Source: Auricularia sp. M13
Taxonomy: Eukaryota > Basidiomycota > Agaricomycetes > Auriculariales > Auriculariaceae
Direction of reading: 5' to 3'
DNA: 64,000 bases
NCBI GenBank assembly: GCA_037042915.1
Contig: CM073204.1
Location: 1,116,001-1,180,000 of the forward strand
Position 1 is the first letter of the stretch; each line of letters opens with the position of its first letter. Position numbers and translations under genes: made by a program. The notes beneath the pieces are model-generated. The model saw only the letters and a program-made list of their open reading frames with translations, searched no databases and was not told where the DNA came from. Below, one piece after another: positions 45,368 to 55,718 of the stretch.

Positions 45368-45521
45368 TAGTGTAGCCGGAGTCCGGTTCGTGAACCTCCG
45401 AACTCCCGAACCGAACCCGAACCGAACCCCAGGTTCGGGTTTGATGGTTCGGGACCAGGTTCGGTTCGAGGTTCGGAAAAATTGCCGCCGAACCGCACCG
45501 AACCGAACATCGGCTACACTA
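45368..45521. mobile_element. 154-bp hAT-type MITE with 8-bp target duplication
   Basis: The ends TAGTGTAGCCG (45368-45378) and CGGCTACACTA (45511-45521) are perfectly inverted, extending imperfectly into GGTTCG. The element is flanked by GGCGCTGT at 45360-45367 and 45522-45529, an 8-bp target duplication. The interior is built of GGTTCGGTTCGG / CCGAACCGAA repeats in both orientations that would fold into a long hairpin. An 8-bp TSD and TAG/CAGTG-type ends fit the hAT superfamily. Confidence 0.8.
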
Positions 45522-45529
45522 GGCGCTGT

Positions 45530-48141
45530 AGACAGGCGGCGCACCTTCAACGTATGCGCATGGTGCACATCACGTCGCTACAGGCAGGATAGCGAAGGCG
45601 CGGTATCCGTGCAATGAACGGCGCGTCGGTTGCATCTACGGGCGAGCAGGGCGTCAGCGCAAGGAGGAGAGCCTTCAGAATCACAGTACACACATTTTCA
45701 GTCAGTTAAAAACCGTCAAGAGCAGCGCGCAGACCGTCAGCGCGCTCAACGCGAGACAGCATAGCTCAAGCTGCTCGAAAGCCGTCAGCTGCGGTGCTGC
45801 GCCAAAAACGGGCGCAAACGTACGGGCGGACATAATGGAGCTCCGAGTAGGTCCACAAGGTGCTCAAAGAGCGCGCGCGCGAGACGGGCGGCGGATGGTG
45901 CGCGCGTGTGTCGTGGTCGAAAGCAGAAACGCGGCGTCGGACCGCTCCGATCCCGCTTGCGGTCGCCCGCCTCTTTCAGATGGTATTTTGCTACTCTTTC
46001 TGAGTAATGCGAGTCCTTCCATCCGCCCCCTCCCCCCCTCCTGCAGCTGTAAGTCATATGGCTACCAGTATAAAACTCGCCGAAGGGAATCCAGCATACA
46101 GCACCGCTCTCATCATCTGCTACACTCCCTCTCACGCCTTCTATTGGTGTACAAAATCACAGACGTCGTAGCCGCAATACTTGACCTACCCTCAGCCCCT
46201 GCGTCAGAGATGGCCATTTACTTAGACGCCGCCAGCGATGACCTGCCAATGGTGTCTCAGGTGGAAAGTTGAGAGTTCGTGTCGTCAATTCGCAATCTGG
46301 ATGGCATGGACGCGCGGTACGCGGCAACCGCGACCTCTCTTTGCCCCCAATCGATAACGGACATCAGACGCAGACCAGGGACTCGGGCGTGGGCTCTAGG
46401 GACGTTTGTGGCATTATCGGTCGCCGGTGCGTCTCGTCATCACATTACGGACTCAAGGTCACACAGGGCCGTCCAATCTGACGGCGGTACTCTGCTAGCG
46501 GGATACGGCGCGTGCAAAACCCGAAACCAGATGCGGGCGTCGCGGTGGATAGAACTCGTATCGCGCGCTGGCGGTGCGAGTGATAGCGGCTAACTTGAGG
46601 CACGACCCATGCTCGAGTGGCACCGTGCGGGCGCGACGCGAGCCGCGAAGGGCGGCAAGGGTGTCAAGAATGCGTGGTTCTAGCGCTCACCATCGAGAGA
46701 TATACGCCGGGCGACCTCATCGTCGCTGGGGGTCCCAATCTTGAGGGAAAGCAATCATACACTATCCCAGTCTGCGAAGGCGTACGAGCATCGCGCAAAC
46801 TTGCGGCTCCAGCGCAGTTTGTGGCCCAGCACACATGTCCGCGGATTGGCACTGGTTCTACGGACAGAGCGAGCGCAAGACTCGCAATTGCAGTACACAC
46901 CGTAAGAAAGCCTCGCCGCGAGCGGCCAGTCTAGAGGAAGAATTCTGAACCAATACTGCTCAGCATCGACTCTGAATGCAGAACTATGCGCGCAGGCGTA
47001 CCGGGGCTCATGAACATGCTAGATATCGAGATCCTGGAGGTCTGGAGAGCGTGGCGGCCCGGCGAACGCGATCTGTCTTATGGTCGAGAGCAGAAACGCT
47101 GTTCCATGCTCACGCGCACGGCGCACGCGTTCGAACGCAAAGCCGGATGACTGCGCGGCGCGCCGCCCAAACTCCTTTGCAGTGTCTGTGTCGTAGTGGA
47201 AGATGGGCCGTGGGCGCGGCGCGCGCCCCGCAGAAAACGCGTGCTGCCGGATGCTGCCATGAGCACCAGACCGTCGAGGTTGGCAGTGTTTGGTGCCCAG
47301 AGACGTCGAGGAGCGCGCCGCGTCAAGCCTGACTGCGTTGCACTGTCAGCCGATTGTCGAAAAGGACAAACAGGCGCACATGACTTCGCCTCGATGCCAG
47401 CGCTGCTTGCGCCTGCCGCGCGTCGAGAGTCGCGCAGAACCCCGCGGCGGTGCTTTGCGCGTTGTGTGCGAGCGCCGCGGTGGTGTGCTTCAGCGCGCCG
47501 TGTACGGTCCGCCATGGTGACCGGCGCGTCTCGAGCGCAGACGGACGTGACTGAGCGCACCGCTGCACGCGAGCGCGGTCCTGCGCGCGCGCCGCGATGG
47601 CGCGCGGAGCGCTTCGCTGTGACAGGCGCTGTCAGTTAGTGAGCAGACCGTCAAAAAATGCGGCAAAACGGACCGGGCTCGCAGTCAGACGCTGTCTGAC
47701 GTGCGCCCGTACGGCCGACGTCTGCTGCGCCCGCCGCGCGCCCAGAAAACCGCTCCGACCCGTCTTGCCGCGTGTGGGCGGAGGCGCGGGCTGAAACGCG
47801 GCACCCAGCACGCGAATCCTCGAGCTCGTTGGCCGCCGATGCAGTGATGGGCACTTGGGGGTGGTCGTTTAGGAGGATCCGAGTGCCGCAGAAGCAATCG
47901 GCGGACCGGGCATCGTTCGGGGTGGCGGCGAGGGTCCCAGGCCGCGTACGAGCTTCCGTGGTCGAAAATATGCCTGCAGTGTAGAGTCTTAGCGTTGGTT
48001 ACGGCTGGCGCGCGGGGCTTTGCATACGCGCACCTGGTCTTCGCATGAGCGCGTGTCCGCGTCAATGTTGTTGTTGGCATGGTCGTCGCTGGAGCTGGCC
48101 GCGTCGGGTCCGCGAGCATATCCGGCACCACCGCGCAGTCG
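45530..48141. other. GC-rich relic zone without a supported gene
   Basis: Many overlapping open frames result from high GC. Short stretches echo the AHLL family, but none is continuous enough to call. Confidence 0.3.
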
Positions 48142-48610
48142 TCAGCGCTTATGAGCAATGTATGCGGGCCGGAGCGGGTAAGCGCGCCATTTGTCGAACA
48201 GCAGAAAGCGTGATAGCGCGGGTGGACTGAGGCTCGTGCGCGGCATCGAGGTTCTGAGCCCATTGGCGGTTCGCGCATTGGTATCACGGTCTTGGGACAG
48301 CATCTTGTAGCCCATTGCGACGCGAGCGCGAAGCGTCGTTGGGGCGGGCGGGTTCCTTGAGTACGACCGCGGGTTGATCTGCCTGTCGCCGCTGAATAGA
48401 TGCGCGAATTCTAGCGCAAGCGGCCAGCGCTGGGTCGTCATGGAGATGAAGTCGTCGAGTCAGGCGTACAGGCAGAGCCCGGGCGGTGCGCTGACGGCAG
48501 ACGGTTGGAAACGGAAGGCAAGGAGCGCGGCGAGCGGAGTTGATACACGCGACGGTCCTTGGCTCTTGCCATCTCCGACGACTGGTTGTAGCTGCAATGC
48601 GCGCTGACAA
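48142..48610 (-). pseudogene. relic of the AHLL gene family
   Basis: The 5' signature (TCAACTCCGCTCGCCGCGCT, about 48545-48525) lies about 100 bp before MTTQRWPLALEFAHLFSGDR, which aligns with the start of the 25721 protein, MTTRRRSITPELAHLLSSDS. Downstream similarity fades after about 60 codons. Confidence 0.55.
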
Positions 48611-50617
48611 CGCTCCGACCCGCGCTGCAATTCGGCGAAACTATTTGCTATTTGAGGCCCGGCCAGCTATTTCGCCCTCAATATGAACATTGCGCCGTCC
48701 CGCGCTATCCTCGCCCCAGCCTGTACTGTACCGCAAGAACACGGCCAGATCGTTATGTGGGTACCGCTGAATTCATAATTCCGCTTCAAATGTACGTCCT
48801 ACGCCCCATCCAGAATTATACTGCTTAAACACGTGTCCGTGCCTCGCTTTCGCAGATGTCGGGTGCCATACGGTTGCAGGGTTTCCGCGTCTGCTGATGC
48901 GTTCTGCCTTACCCACCTCGCGATGATATTGATTAGATCCGTGCTTTGCACGTATAGAGCGCGCAGGCGGCAAGACTGGATTGGCGAGCGCCTCGCCTGG
49001 TGCGCCGCGCGTGCGCGAACTCCTGCTCGAATGCGGCCGCAGTGGCTCCCGTTTCCGCGCCGCAGATGAGCGCAAGGATCGGGATACTCGCCGTCGGGAC
49101 GGGTGACAAGACCGCGAAGCAGAGTCGCCGTCGAGGGCGCCCAACATTCCACCCGTGCGTGTCCAATCTAGCGTCAGGGCCACCGCTAACGCGACGTTAA
49201 TCGCGCCTTCAGGGACAAGGTGTTTTTTGATCTTGTGCGCGGTTTCGCAGTATGATCCCAGGGGCACGCGACCAACTTCCGCGCCGATCTACGCTCGCGC
49301 CTCGCAGTCCCTCGTGCGTCGCCGTCAACACTATTTGCCTTGGCTGACGACCTGAATCCCATTCATCTTCCAGGAGTCTACACCGCTGCTTCGCGAGTCG
49401 GCGATCTTGCGCGGCGCCTCGTTTCCGCGCCGCAGAGGATAGGCTCGCCCAGGTTCGCGCGCGCGACGGATGGCCGCGCACGGCTTGCGCGCGACGAAGC
49501 CCGTGAAAATGCTAGGTAATGGCGGCTTCAGGGGCGGCAGGGGCCCCAGCTCTGCGCTGCGCGCGCACGTGTGGAACGCTCGCGGATGTAGCCAGCTGGG
49601 CCGGCGCCGCGCCAGACGTGACTGATCACGACGGGTAACGCGCGTGCGCTCGGCGTCCGATGTTCATAAGATACGGAGGGCCACGCCCGTTCCGGATGTG
49701 TGCGCTGCACTGCGAGAAGACCGTGTTCGGTCGTCTGTTGGCAGTCGATGCCAAACCTGTTAATGACAGGCTCCTCCACGACGCGCGCAACAGCGGAGAG
49801 GTGGCGGGAGGATGGTGTTCAGCGGCGGACGCGCGCCGCAAGAAGAGTAGCGGATGGCCGTCGTGTCGCCGTCGCGCCCGCAAGCAGTTGATGGGCGAGG
49901 AGCGCGGTGTTCGCGATGCGCGGTTCCGTCTCGCGGTCCCGATGGTGGCTGCAGGCCCGCCTTCATTAGGCTGCGCGCGTCGACTGCGCATTCGGTGTCG
50001 GTAATTATGCGGCTGCTGGCGCTGCAGTGTGGTCAAATGAGCTGTTCACGCTTGCGCGCGCTGCGCGGTGTCATTATGCTTATTTTTGTGACTTCGGATG
50101 CTGTCTGCCCACAGTTGCGTGTGTCGCATCTTGTTGGTGTTGTCCAGTGTGAGAATGCGGGGTATTGTGGGTCCGTGCCAGCACAAAGAATGCACCCGCC
50201 GGTATACGTTTCGGTCCGGCTGAAGCCAACGCACCGGGCCGAGTTGGTTGCCGACACACGTTGCCCTCGTACCACCACCATCAACACCGCCGCTGCACTC
50301 CCAGGCGCTCCCAGACAAGATAACATGATGCATATGCAGTGAGTTTGCCATTGCTGCACTGTGAGCATAGCGGACAGCTCAGAAAGTATCATGTAATCTG
50401 TAGAGCAAGCCATCCACTGACCTTGGACCATCGGTGCACATTGAGCTGTTGGGCAGCCGTCCCTCGTATTCCGGGATTTGCTTCACATGCCACAACTACT
50501 GCTGCCCCACTGCTGCCTTGCTCTGTGGCTCCGTGGTGTCTCCGTTCCATTGTTCAGGTATCGGCCATTGTAGGTGCACTGCATCTACATAAGGTCAGTA
50601 GTAACTCGTTCAGCCCC
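48611..50617. other. relic zone / intergenic, no supported gene
   Basis: Frames at 49626-50036 and 50046-50431 (minus) contain isolated family-like pieces, but no start, splice sites or motif order can be supported. Confidence 0.25.
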
Positions 50618-51199
50618 ATGCAACTAATTGACTTGATGCATCATAGGCCTCCTGCATCGCAAACGACCCAAACCGTGACGCCCAGCTTTGAGACCTTGGC
50701 CACTGCAGCGATGGCTCTGGACGAGAAGGTGGTGTCCAGCCCTGTGGTATTCCCGACGTCCCTTCGGAACATTAGTGTCCGAGGATACAAGCTGGCGGCA
50801 GATGCCCTGGAAAAATGGTATCAGGAGCAAACCAAGACGGATGACCTCTTCGACTTCAACAACATGGCGATGTTCATCCACCAGCACATCAATGACAGCA
50901 TTATGCTGGTCCACAACACCCGTTCCCTCGACCTGTATCTCTCACTGGGTCACCCAGGCAAACCGTTAGGCCTAATCGCTGAATTGACGGTCGACCGCAA
51001 GGCAAAGAATCTGCTGAAGCAGATCGGGGACAGCAGTGTAAACGCAACAGATCATCGGGTCGAGGAGGCCGATACCTACCCTGCTCCAGTTCCTCCCCCG
51101 CCTGTGTCCGAAAATGGTTATGAGCAGCTGGTTGCATCAGAGTTTGGACAGGTATATTCCATGCTGTATTCTGGGCATCCCTTCTCATTTTATATTTAG
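50618..51199 (+). CDS. unrecognised protein or terminal exon
   Basis: A 193-codon frame from MQLIDLMHHRPPASQ. From about residue 30 the codon use is clean (strong third-position C/G preference): TSLRNISVRGYKLAADALEK, WYQEQTKTDDLFDFNNM, FIHQHINDSIMLVHNTRSLD. It is soluble and helical in character, with no signal peptide or membrane segment; the last 50 residues are Pro/Val-rich and less convincing. The frame stays open upstream to about 50339, so an earlier exon or start is possible. I do not recognise the family. It borders the structured repeat zone on its right. Confidence 0.5.
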   Translation: MQLIDLMHHRPPASQTTQTVTPSFETLATAAMALDEKVVSSPVVFPTSLRNISVRGYKLAADALEKWYQEQTKTDDLFDFNNMAMFIHQHINDSIMLVHNTRSLDLYLSLGHPGKPLGLIAELTVDRKAKNLLKQIGDSSVNATDHRVEEADTYPAPVPPPPVSENGYEQLVASEFGQVYSMLYSGHPFSFYI

Positions 51200-51368
51200 A
51201 AGATGAAGGCTCTCATGGGTAGGTTCCAGGTGATGCCTGAAGATACTGTCTGTATCAACTTTATGAACAGTATTCGGATCTGAAAACTTACTTGAAAATC
51301 ACAGCCCGGCACACTGCTCTGGGACGGGATGCCGGACAGCTTCAGTATGTGTCCAGGGAACAATCCTC

Positions 51369-52145
51369 TTAATATGTCGCCCGAGCCTGATGGTATCAGG
51401 ATGAAAAGCTTCCAGGGGACGCAATATCGGAGATAGCCGGTCGGCGGAACATCAGAAAATTATCGACGCCCTCAGAAAACATTTGTAGCGGAATCGTTCG
51501 TATGTACGCACATGTCCTCGATCCTATTAATATGTCGCCCGGATCTCATGGTATGAGATCCAAAAGGTTCCTGCGCCACGGAAACGAGGAAGGGGGGCTT
51601 GGCGCTGAGTCGCAAAATTGTGTTGGGCCCGGCAGTTCGATTGAGGGTTGGTGCCGGAATTTTGCGAGCCCCACGGCACTCTGCGTGCAAAGCGCGTTTT
51701 GGCCTTGTCCATCACTTGCCCATCATTTGTCCATCACTTGTCCGTGATTTGTCCATCATTTGTCCGACAAGAGACCGTCAAGAGCTTCCAGGGACTCCAA
51801 ATGAGAGCAGACACCCCGACAGCCATATATCTCCGGAAGGCTGACGATCGTGGCTACCTACGCAATGGTGTCGCTACCTCGGCCGTCCGTTGCCAAAGCG
51901 ACCCGGAATACCTGCCGATGTCACGAAACCCGGACAAGGAGCCGTATCTCCGCGAGGGGTGCAGCTAAACTCGCGGGACGACGAGCGCACGCATTCTGGA
52001 CGAGAGCCCAACAAATCCCCGACAAATGATGGACAAATGACGGACAAGGCGTCGACAAGGAGCCGTATCTCGACGAGGAGTGCAGCCGAAACCGCGGGAC
52101 GAAGACCTATTAATATGTCGCCTTTCTTTGATGACATCAAAGAAA
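51369..52145 (+). repeat. three TTAATATGTCGCC-hairpin cassettes
   Basis: The 13-mer TTAATATGTCGCC occurs at 51369-51381, 51527-51539 and 52110-52122. Each copy is followed by a different perfect hairpin: CCTGAT-GGT-ATCAGG (51386-51400), GGATCTCAT-GGT-ATGAGATCC (51541-51561) and TTTCTTTGAT-GAC-ATCAAAGAAA (52123-52145). An A-rich tract follows each hairpin. Arm sequences differ completely while pairing is kept. Confidence 0.7.
51932..52106 (+). repeat. diverged direct repeat, about 54 bp, two copies
   Basis: GACAAGGAGCCGTATCTCCG... at 51933-51986 recurs as GACAAGGAGCCGTATCTCGA... at 52054-52106, both containing GTGCAGC and CGCGGGACGA. The interval contains TTGTCCATCA-type words (here as GATGGACAAA) related to the satellite further right. 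Confidence 0.6.
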
Positions 52146-52304
52146 ATCGCTGCTGGAGGGGGGGTATCACACGCTATGACCTAGAATAAAAAGTTCCCAT
52201 ATAGCGCAAGGTCTTAAGAAACTTCTGTAGTTGGTCCGAGAATTTTCTGATGAATATATATCTCAGGGGAAAATGGCGAAAATAATGGTGTATTCTGGCC
52301 AGCT

Positions 52305-52360
52305 CCAGCAAACCAGCAAACCAGCAAACCAGCAAACCAGCAAACCAGCAAACCAGCAAA
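52305..52360 (+). repeat. 8-bp microsatellite (CCAGCAAA)7
   Basis: Seven perfect CCAGCAAA units end directly before the tandem array. Confidence 0.9.
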
Positions 52361-52396
52361 TTTTGGTGATGGACAAACTTTTGCGATGGGCTCTGG

Positions 52397-54385
52397 TCTG
52401 CTGAAGCCACAGAGTCGCCACCATCAAGGAGATTTGTCCATCACGAAAATTTGTCCATCACGAAAATTTGCTGAAGCCACAGAGTCGCGGCCATCACGGA
52501 GATTTGTCCATCACGAAAGTTTGTCCATCACAAAAATTTGTCCATCACGAAAATTTGCTGAGGCCACAGAGTCGCGGCCATCACGAAGATTTGTCCATCA
52601 CGAAAATTTGCTGAAGACACAGAGTCGCGGCCATCACGGAGATTTGTCCATCACGAAAGTTTGTCCATCACAAAAATTTGTCCATCACGAAAATTTGCTG
52701 AAGCCACAGAGTCGCGGCCATCACGGAGATTTGTCCATCACGAAAGTTTGTCCATCACAAAAATTTGTCCATCACGAAAATTTGCTGAAGCCACAGAGTC
52801 GCGGCCATCACGGAGATTTATCCATCACGAAAGTTTGTCCATCACAAAAATTTGTCCATCACGAAAATTTGCTGAGGCCACAGAGTCGCGGCCATTACGG
52901 AGATTTGTCCATCACGAAGATTTGTCCATCACGAAAATTTGCTGAAGACACAGAGTCGCGGCCATCACGGAGATTTGTCCATCACGAAAGTTTGTCCATC
53001 ACAAAAATTTGTCCATCACGAAAATTTGCTGAAGCCACAGAGTCGCGGCCATCACGGAGATTTGTCCATCACGAAAGTTTGTCCATCACAAAAATTTGTC
53101 CATCACGAAAATTTGCTGAGGCCACAGAGTCGCGGCCATTACGGAGATTTGTCCATCACGAAGATTTGTCCATCACGAAAATTTGCTGAAGCCACAGAGT
53201 CGCGGCCATCACGGAGATTTGTCCATCACGAAAGTTTGTCCATCACAAAAATTTGTCCATCACGAAAATTTGCTGAGGCCACAGAGTCGCGGCCATTACG
53301 GAGATTTGTCCATCACGAAGATTTGTCCATCACGAAAATTTGCTGAAGCCACAGAGTCGCGGCCATCACGGAGATTTGTCCATCACGAAAGTTTGTCCAT
53401 CACAAAAATTTGTCCATCACGAAAATTTGCTGAGGCCACAGAGTCGCGGCCATTACGGAGATTTGTCCATCACGAAGATTTGTCCATCACGAAAATTTGC
53501 TGAAGACACAGAGTCGCGGCCATCACGGAGATTTGTCCATCACGAAAGTTTGTCCATCACAAAAATTTGTCCATCACGAAAATTTGCTGAAGCCACAGAG
53601 TCGCGGCCATCACGGAGATTTGTCCATCACGAAAGTTTGTCCATCACAAAAATTTGTCCATCACGAAAATTTGCTGAAGCCACAGAGTCGCGGCCATCAC
53701 GGAGATTTGTCCATCACGAAAGTTTGTCCATCACAAAAATTTGTCCATCACGAAAATTTGCTGAAGCCACAGAGTCGCGGCCATCACGGAGATTTGTCCA
53801 TCACGAAAGTTTGTCCATCACGAAAATTTGCTGAAGACACAGAGTCGCGGCCATCACGGAGATTTGTCCATCACGAAAGTTTGTCCATCACAAAAATTTG
53901 TCCATCACGAAAATTTGCTGAAGCCACAGAGTCGCGGCCATCACGGAGATTTGTCCATCACGAAAGTTTGTCCATCACAAAAATTTGTCCATCACGAAAA
54001 TTTGCTGAAGCCACAGAGTCGCGGCCATCACGGAGATTTGTCCATCACGAAAGTTTGTCCATCACAAAAATTTGTCCATCACGAAAATTTGCTGAAGCCA
54101 CAGAGGCGCGGCCATCACAGAGATTTGTCCATCACGAAAATTTGCTGAAGCCACAGAGTCGCACCCATCACGGAGATTTGTCCATCACGAAAGTTTGTCC
54201 ATCACAAAAATTTGTCCATCACGAAAATTTGCTGAGGCCACAGAGTCGCGGCCATTACGGAGATTTGTCCATCACGAAAATTTGTCCATCACGAAAATTT
54301 GCTGAAGCCACAGAGGTGCGGCCATCACGAAAATTTGCTGAAGCCCCAGAGGCGCCGCCATCACGGAGATTTGTCCATCATTACA
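52397..54385 (+). repeat. 2-kb tandem array with higher-order repeat structure
   Basis: About 26 units each begin TTTGCTGA(A/G)G(C/A)CACAGAG, continue with TCGCGGCCATCACGGAG, and end in one to three copies of a 17-18 bp word ATTTGTCCATCACGAAA. Two main unit types occur: 87 bp (three words; CCATCACGG) and 70 bp (two words; GAGGCC and CCATTACGG). They alternate as a 157-bp dimer in the centre (about 53025-53496). Edge units are more diverged (54328 GAAGCCCCAGAGGCGCC). Long plus-strand open frames are a by-product of the 87-bp (3 x 29) period. Confidence 0.95.
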
Positions 54386-54839
54386 ATCGGTGACTGTCGA
54401 GCCAATTGAGCTCCGCCTCTACGGCTTTCTTCCACTCCCCCAGAACCTGCTGCGTTGAGCATGCTGCATCAAACACGGTATAATTAATGCTGCAAACGCG
54501 TGCTGTGCGTGGCCAGACTCTGGGGTGTTGGGCACCTGGAGAATGCGCATATATATTGCCGGTTGGTGCCGCTCCTCACCTCCCCCGCATGCAGACGCCG
54601 CAGGTAAGTAACCGGACTCCAGCGCTTTTTTGCTCATTTTCCGCCAACACAGGCGCAGAACCGGGATGTGCGCGCGTTATCGGGAATCGTCTCGGTGTAC
54701 CGCCCAAGTTTGTCACCGCGGCCGTGCGTTCAGCGTCACTGATCGTCGATCTTTGCTGACCGTTGCTGTTAGCTGCTAGTTCCGGGGCGACAACACCGCC
54801 GGCGGGCACATCCTCGCCAAATGAGGTTCCAAAGGGGTC
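54386..54839. other. intergenic, no gene seen
   Basis: Nothing recognised between the satellite and the copia fossil. Confidence 0.3.
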
Positions 54840-55716
54840 TCATTGCTGGGCCCAATCCAAACAGCTTCTTCGGCGCGCGGGACCGGCTTCCTGACGTCGT
54901 GTACCCGCACAGACCTTGCAGCCGAATGGGTGAGCACACAAATGGTGCGATGCGCCCGTGTCGATGAGTTGAAGGCTTTGCTGCCCGTTTGCCTGGAGTG
55001 GATTTGCCGGCGCTGTGCTGAGGTATGTGTGGTCCTTGATTGCATGCATCTCGGTCTTCTTTTCCATCTGGGTCTCCTCTTTCAGTACTGCCTCAGCCTT
55101 GCCTTTCGTCCCCTTTGCAAACTTTGAGTACTTGCGCTCTGATCCACCGCCCTTGCCCCAGCACTTCTTGGCTGTATGGCCTGTCTTCTTGCAGTTTGAG
55201 CAAGTTACGGGGTTGGACAATGGCTGTGGATTCGACTGGAGGTGACGCTGATAACACGCCGCCATATTGGCTTCTTCACGGTCACGCCATGCTAATGCCT
55301 CGTCAAATTTGATGGCCTCCGTGAGCAATGCATGGATGCTATCGAAATTGAGAAAGACCTTCGCCGACACGTGGCGGTCTGGGCGACGTAGCGGTACTGC
55401 TTCAGCATCGCCTTGATGAGGAACACAGTATACATATCCTCATGGAGCATGCCGCCCGCGGCGAGGTACTCATTGCACTTTGCAATGATGCGTTGAATGA
55501 CCTCGAGAACAACCTCTTCGTCACGTCCGATGCAGCGAATGTCCATGAGCTGCATGAGCAAATTGGATTTTGCCAGCACGCTCTGATTCTCGAACTTTAC
55601 AACGAGTGCGTTTAGCGTACAGGGACGAGCGTACAGAGATAGGCAATAGGTGGATGAAGAAAATCTTACAGAGATGTAAGCACAAATGTAAGTTGACCTA
55701 AAACCTTTCTTTTGCC
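54840..55716 (-). mobile_element. Ty1/copia LTR-retrotransposon fossil (gag and start of protease)
   Basis: A minus-strand stretch with a gag-type helical region, a CCHC zinc knuckle (CSNCKKTGHTAKKCWGKGG) and the beginning of a retropepsin with the DTGAS active-site motif, the order usual for copia elements. Integrase, reverse transcriptase and RNase H are absent, and no LTRs are recognised. It is broken, with at least two breaks; the readability suggests moderate rather than great age. It abuts the start of the gene at 55719. Confidence 0.75.
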
Positions 55717-55718
55717 AC

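Noticed and set aside
52397-54385. CRISPR-like regular repeat
   Set aside because: There are no unique spacers between repeats, the units are directly adjacent, and the genome is eukaryotic.
52386-54393. Open frames of up to 298 codons on the plus strand in the tandem array
   Set aside because: They arise because the 87-bp unit is a multiple of three and stop-free; the peptide is a 29-residue repeat that changes frame with every 70-bp unit, with no start context or family.
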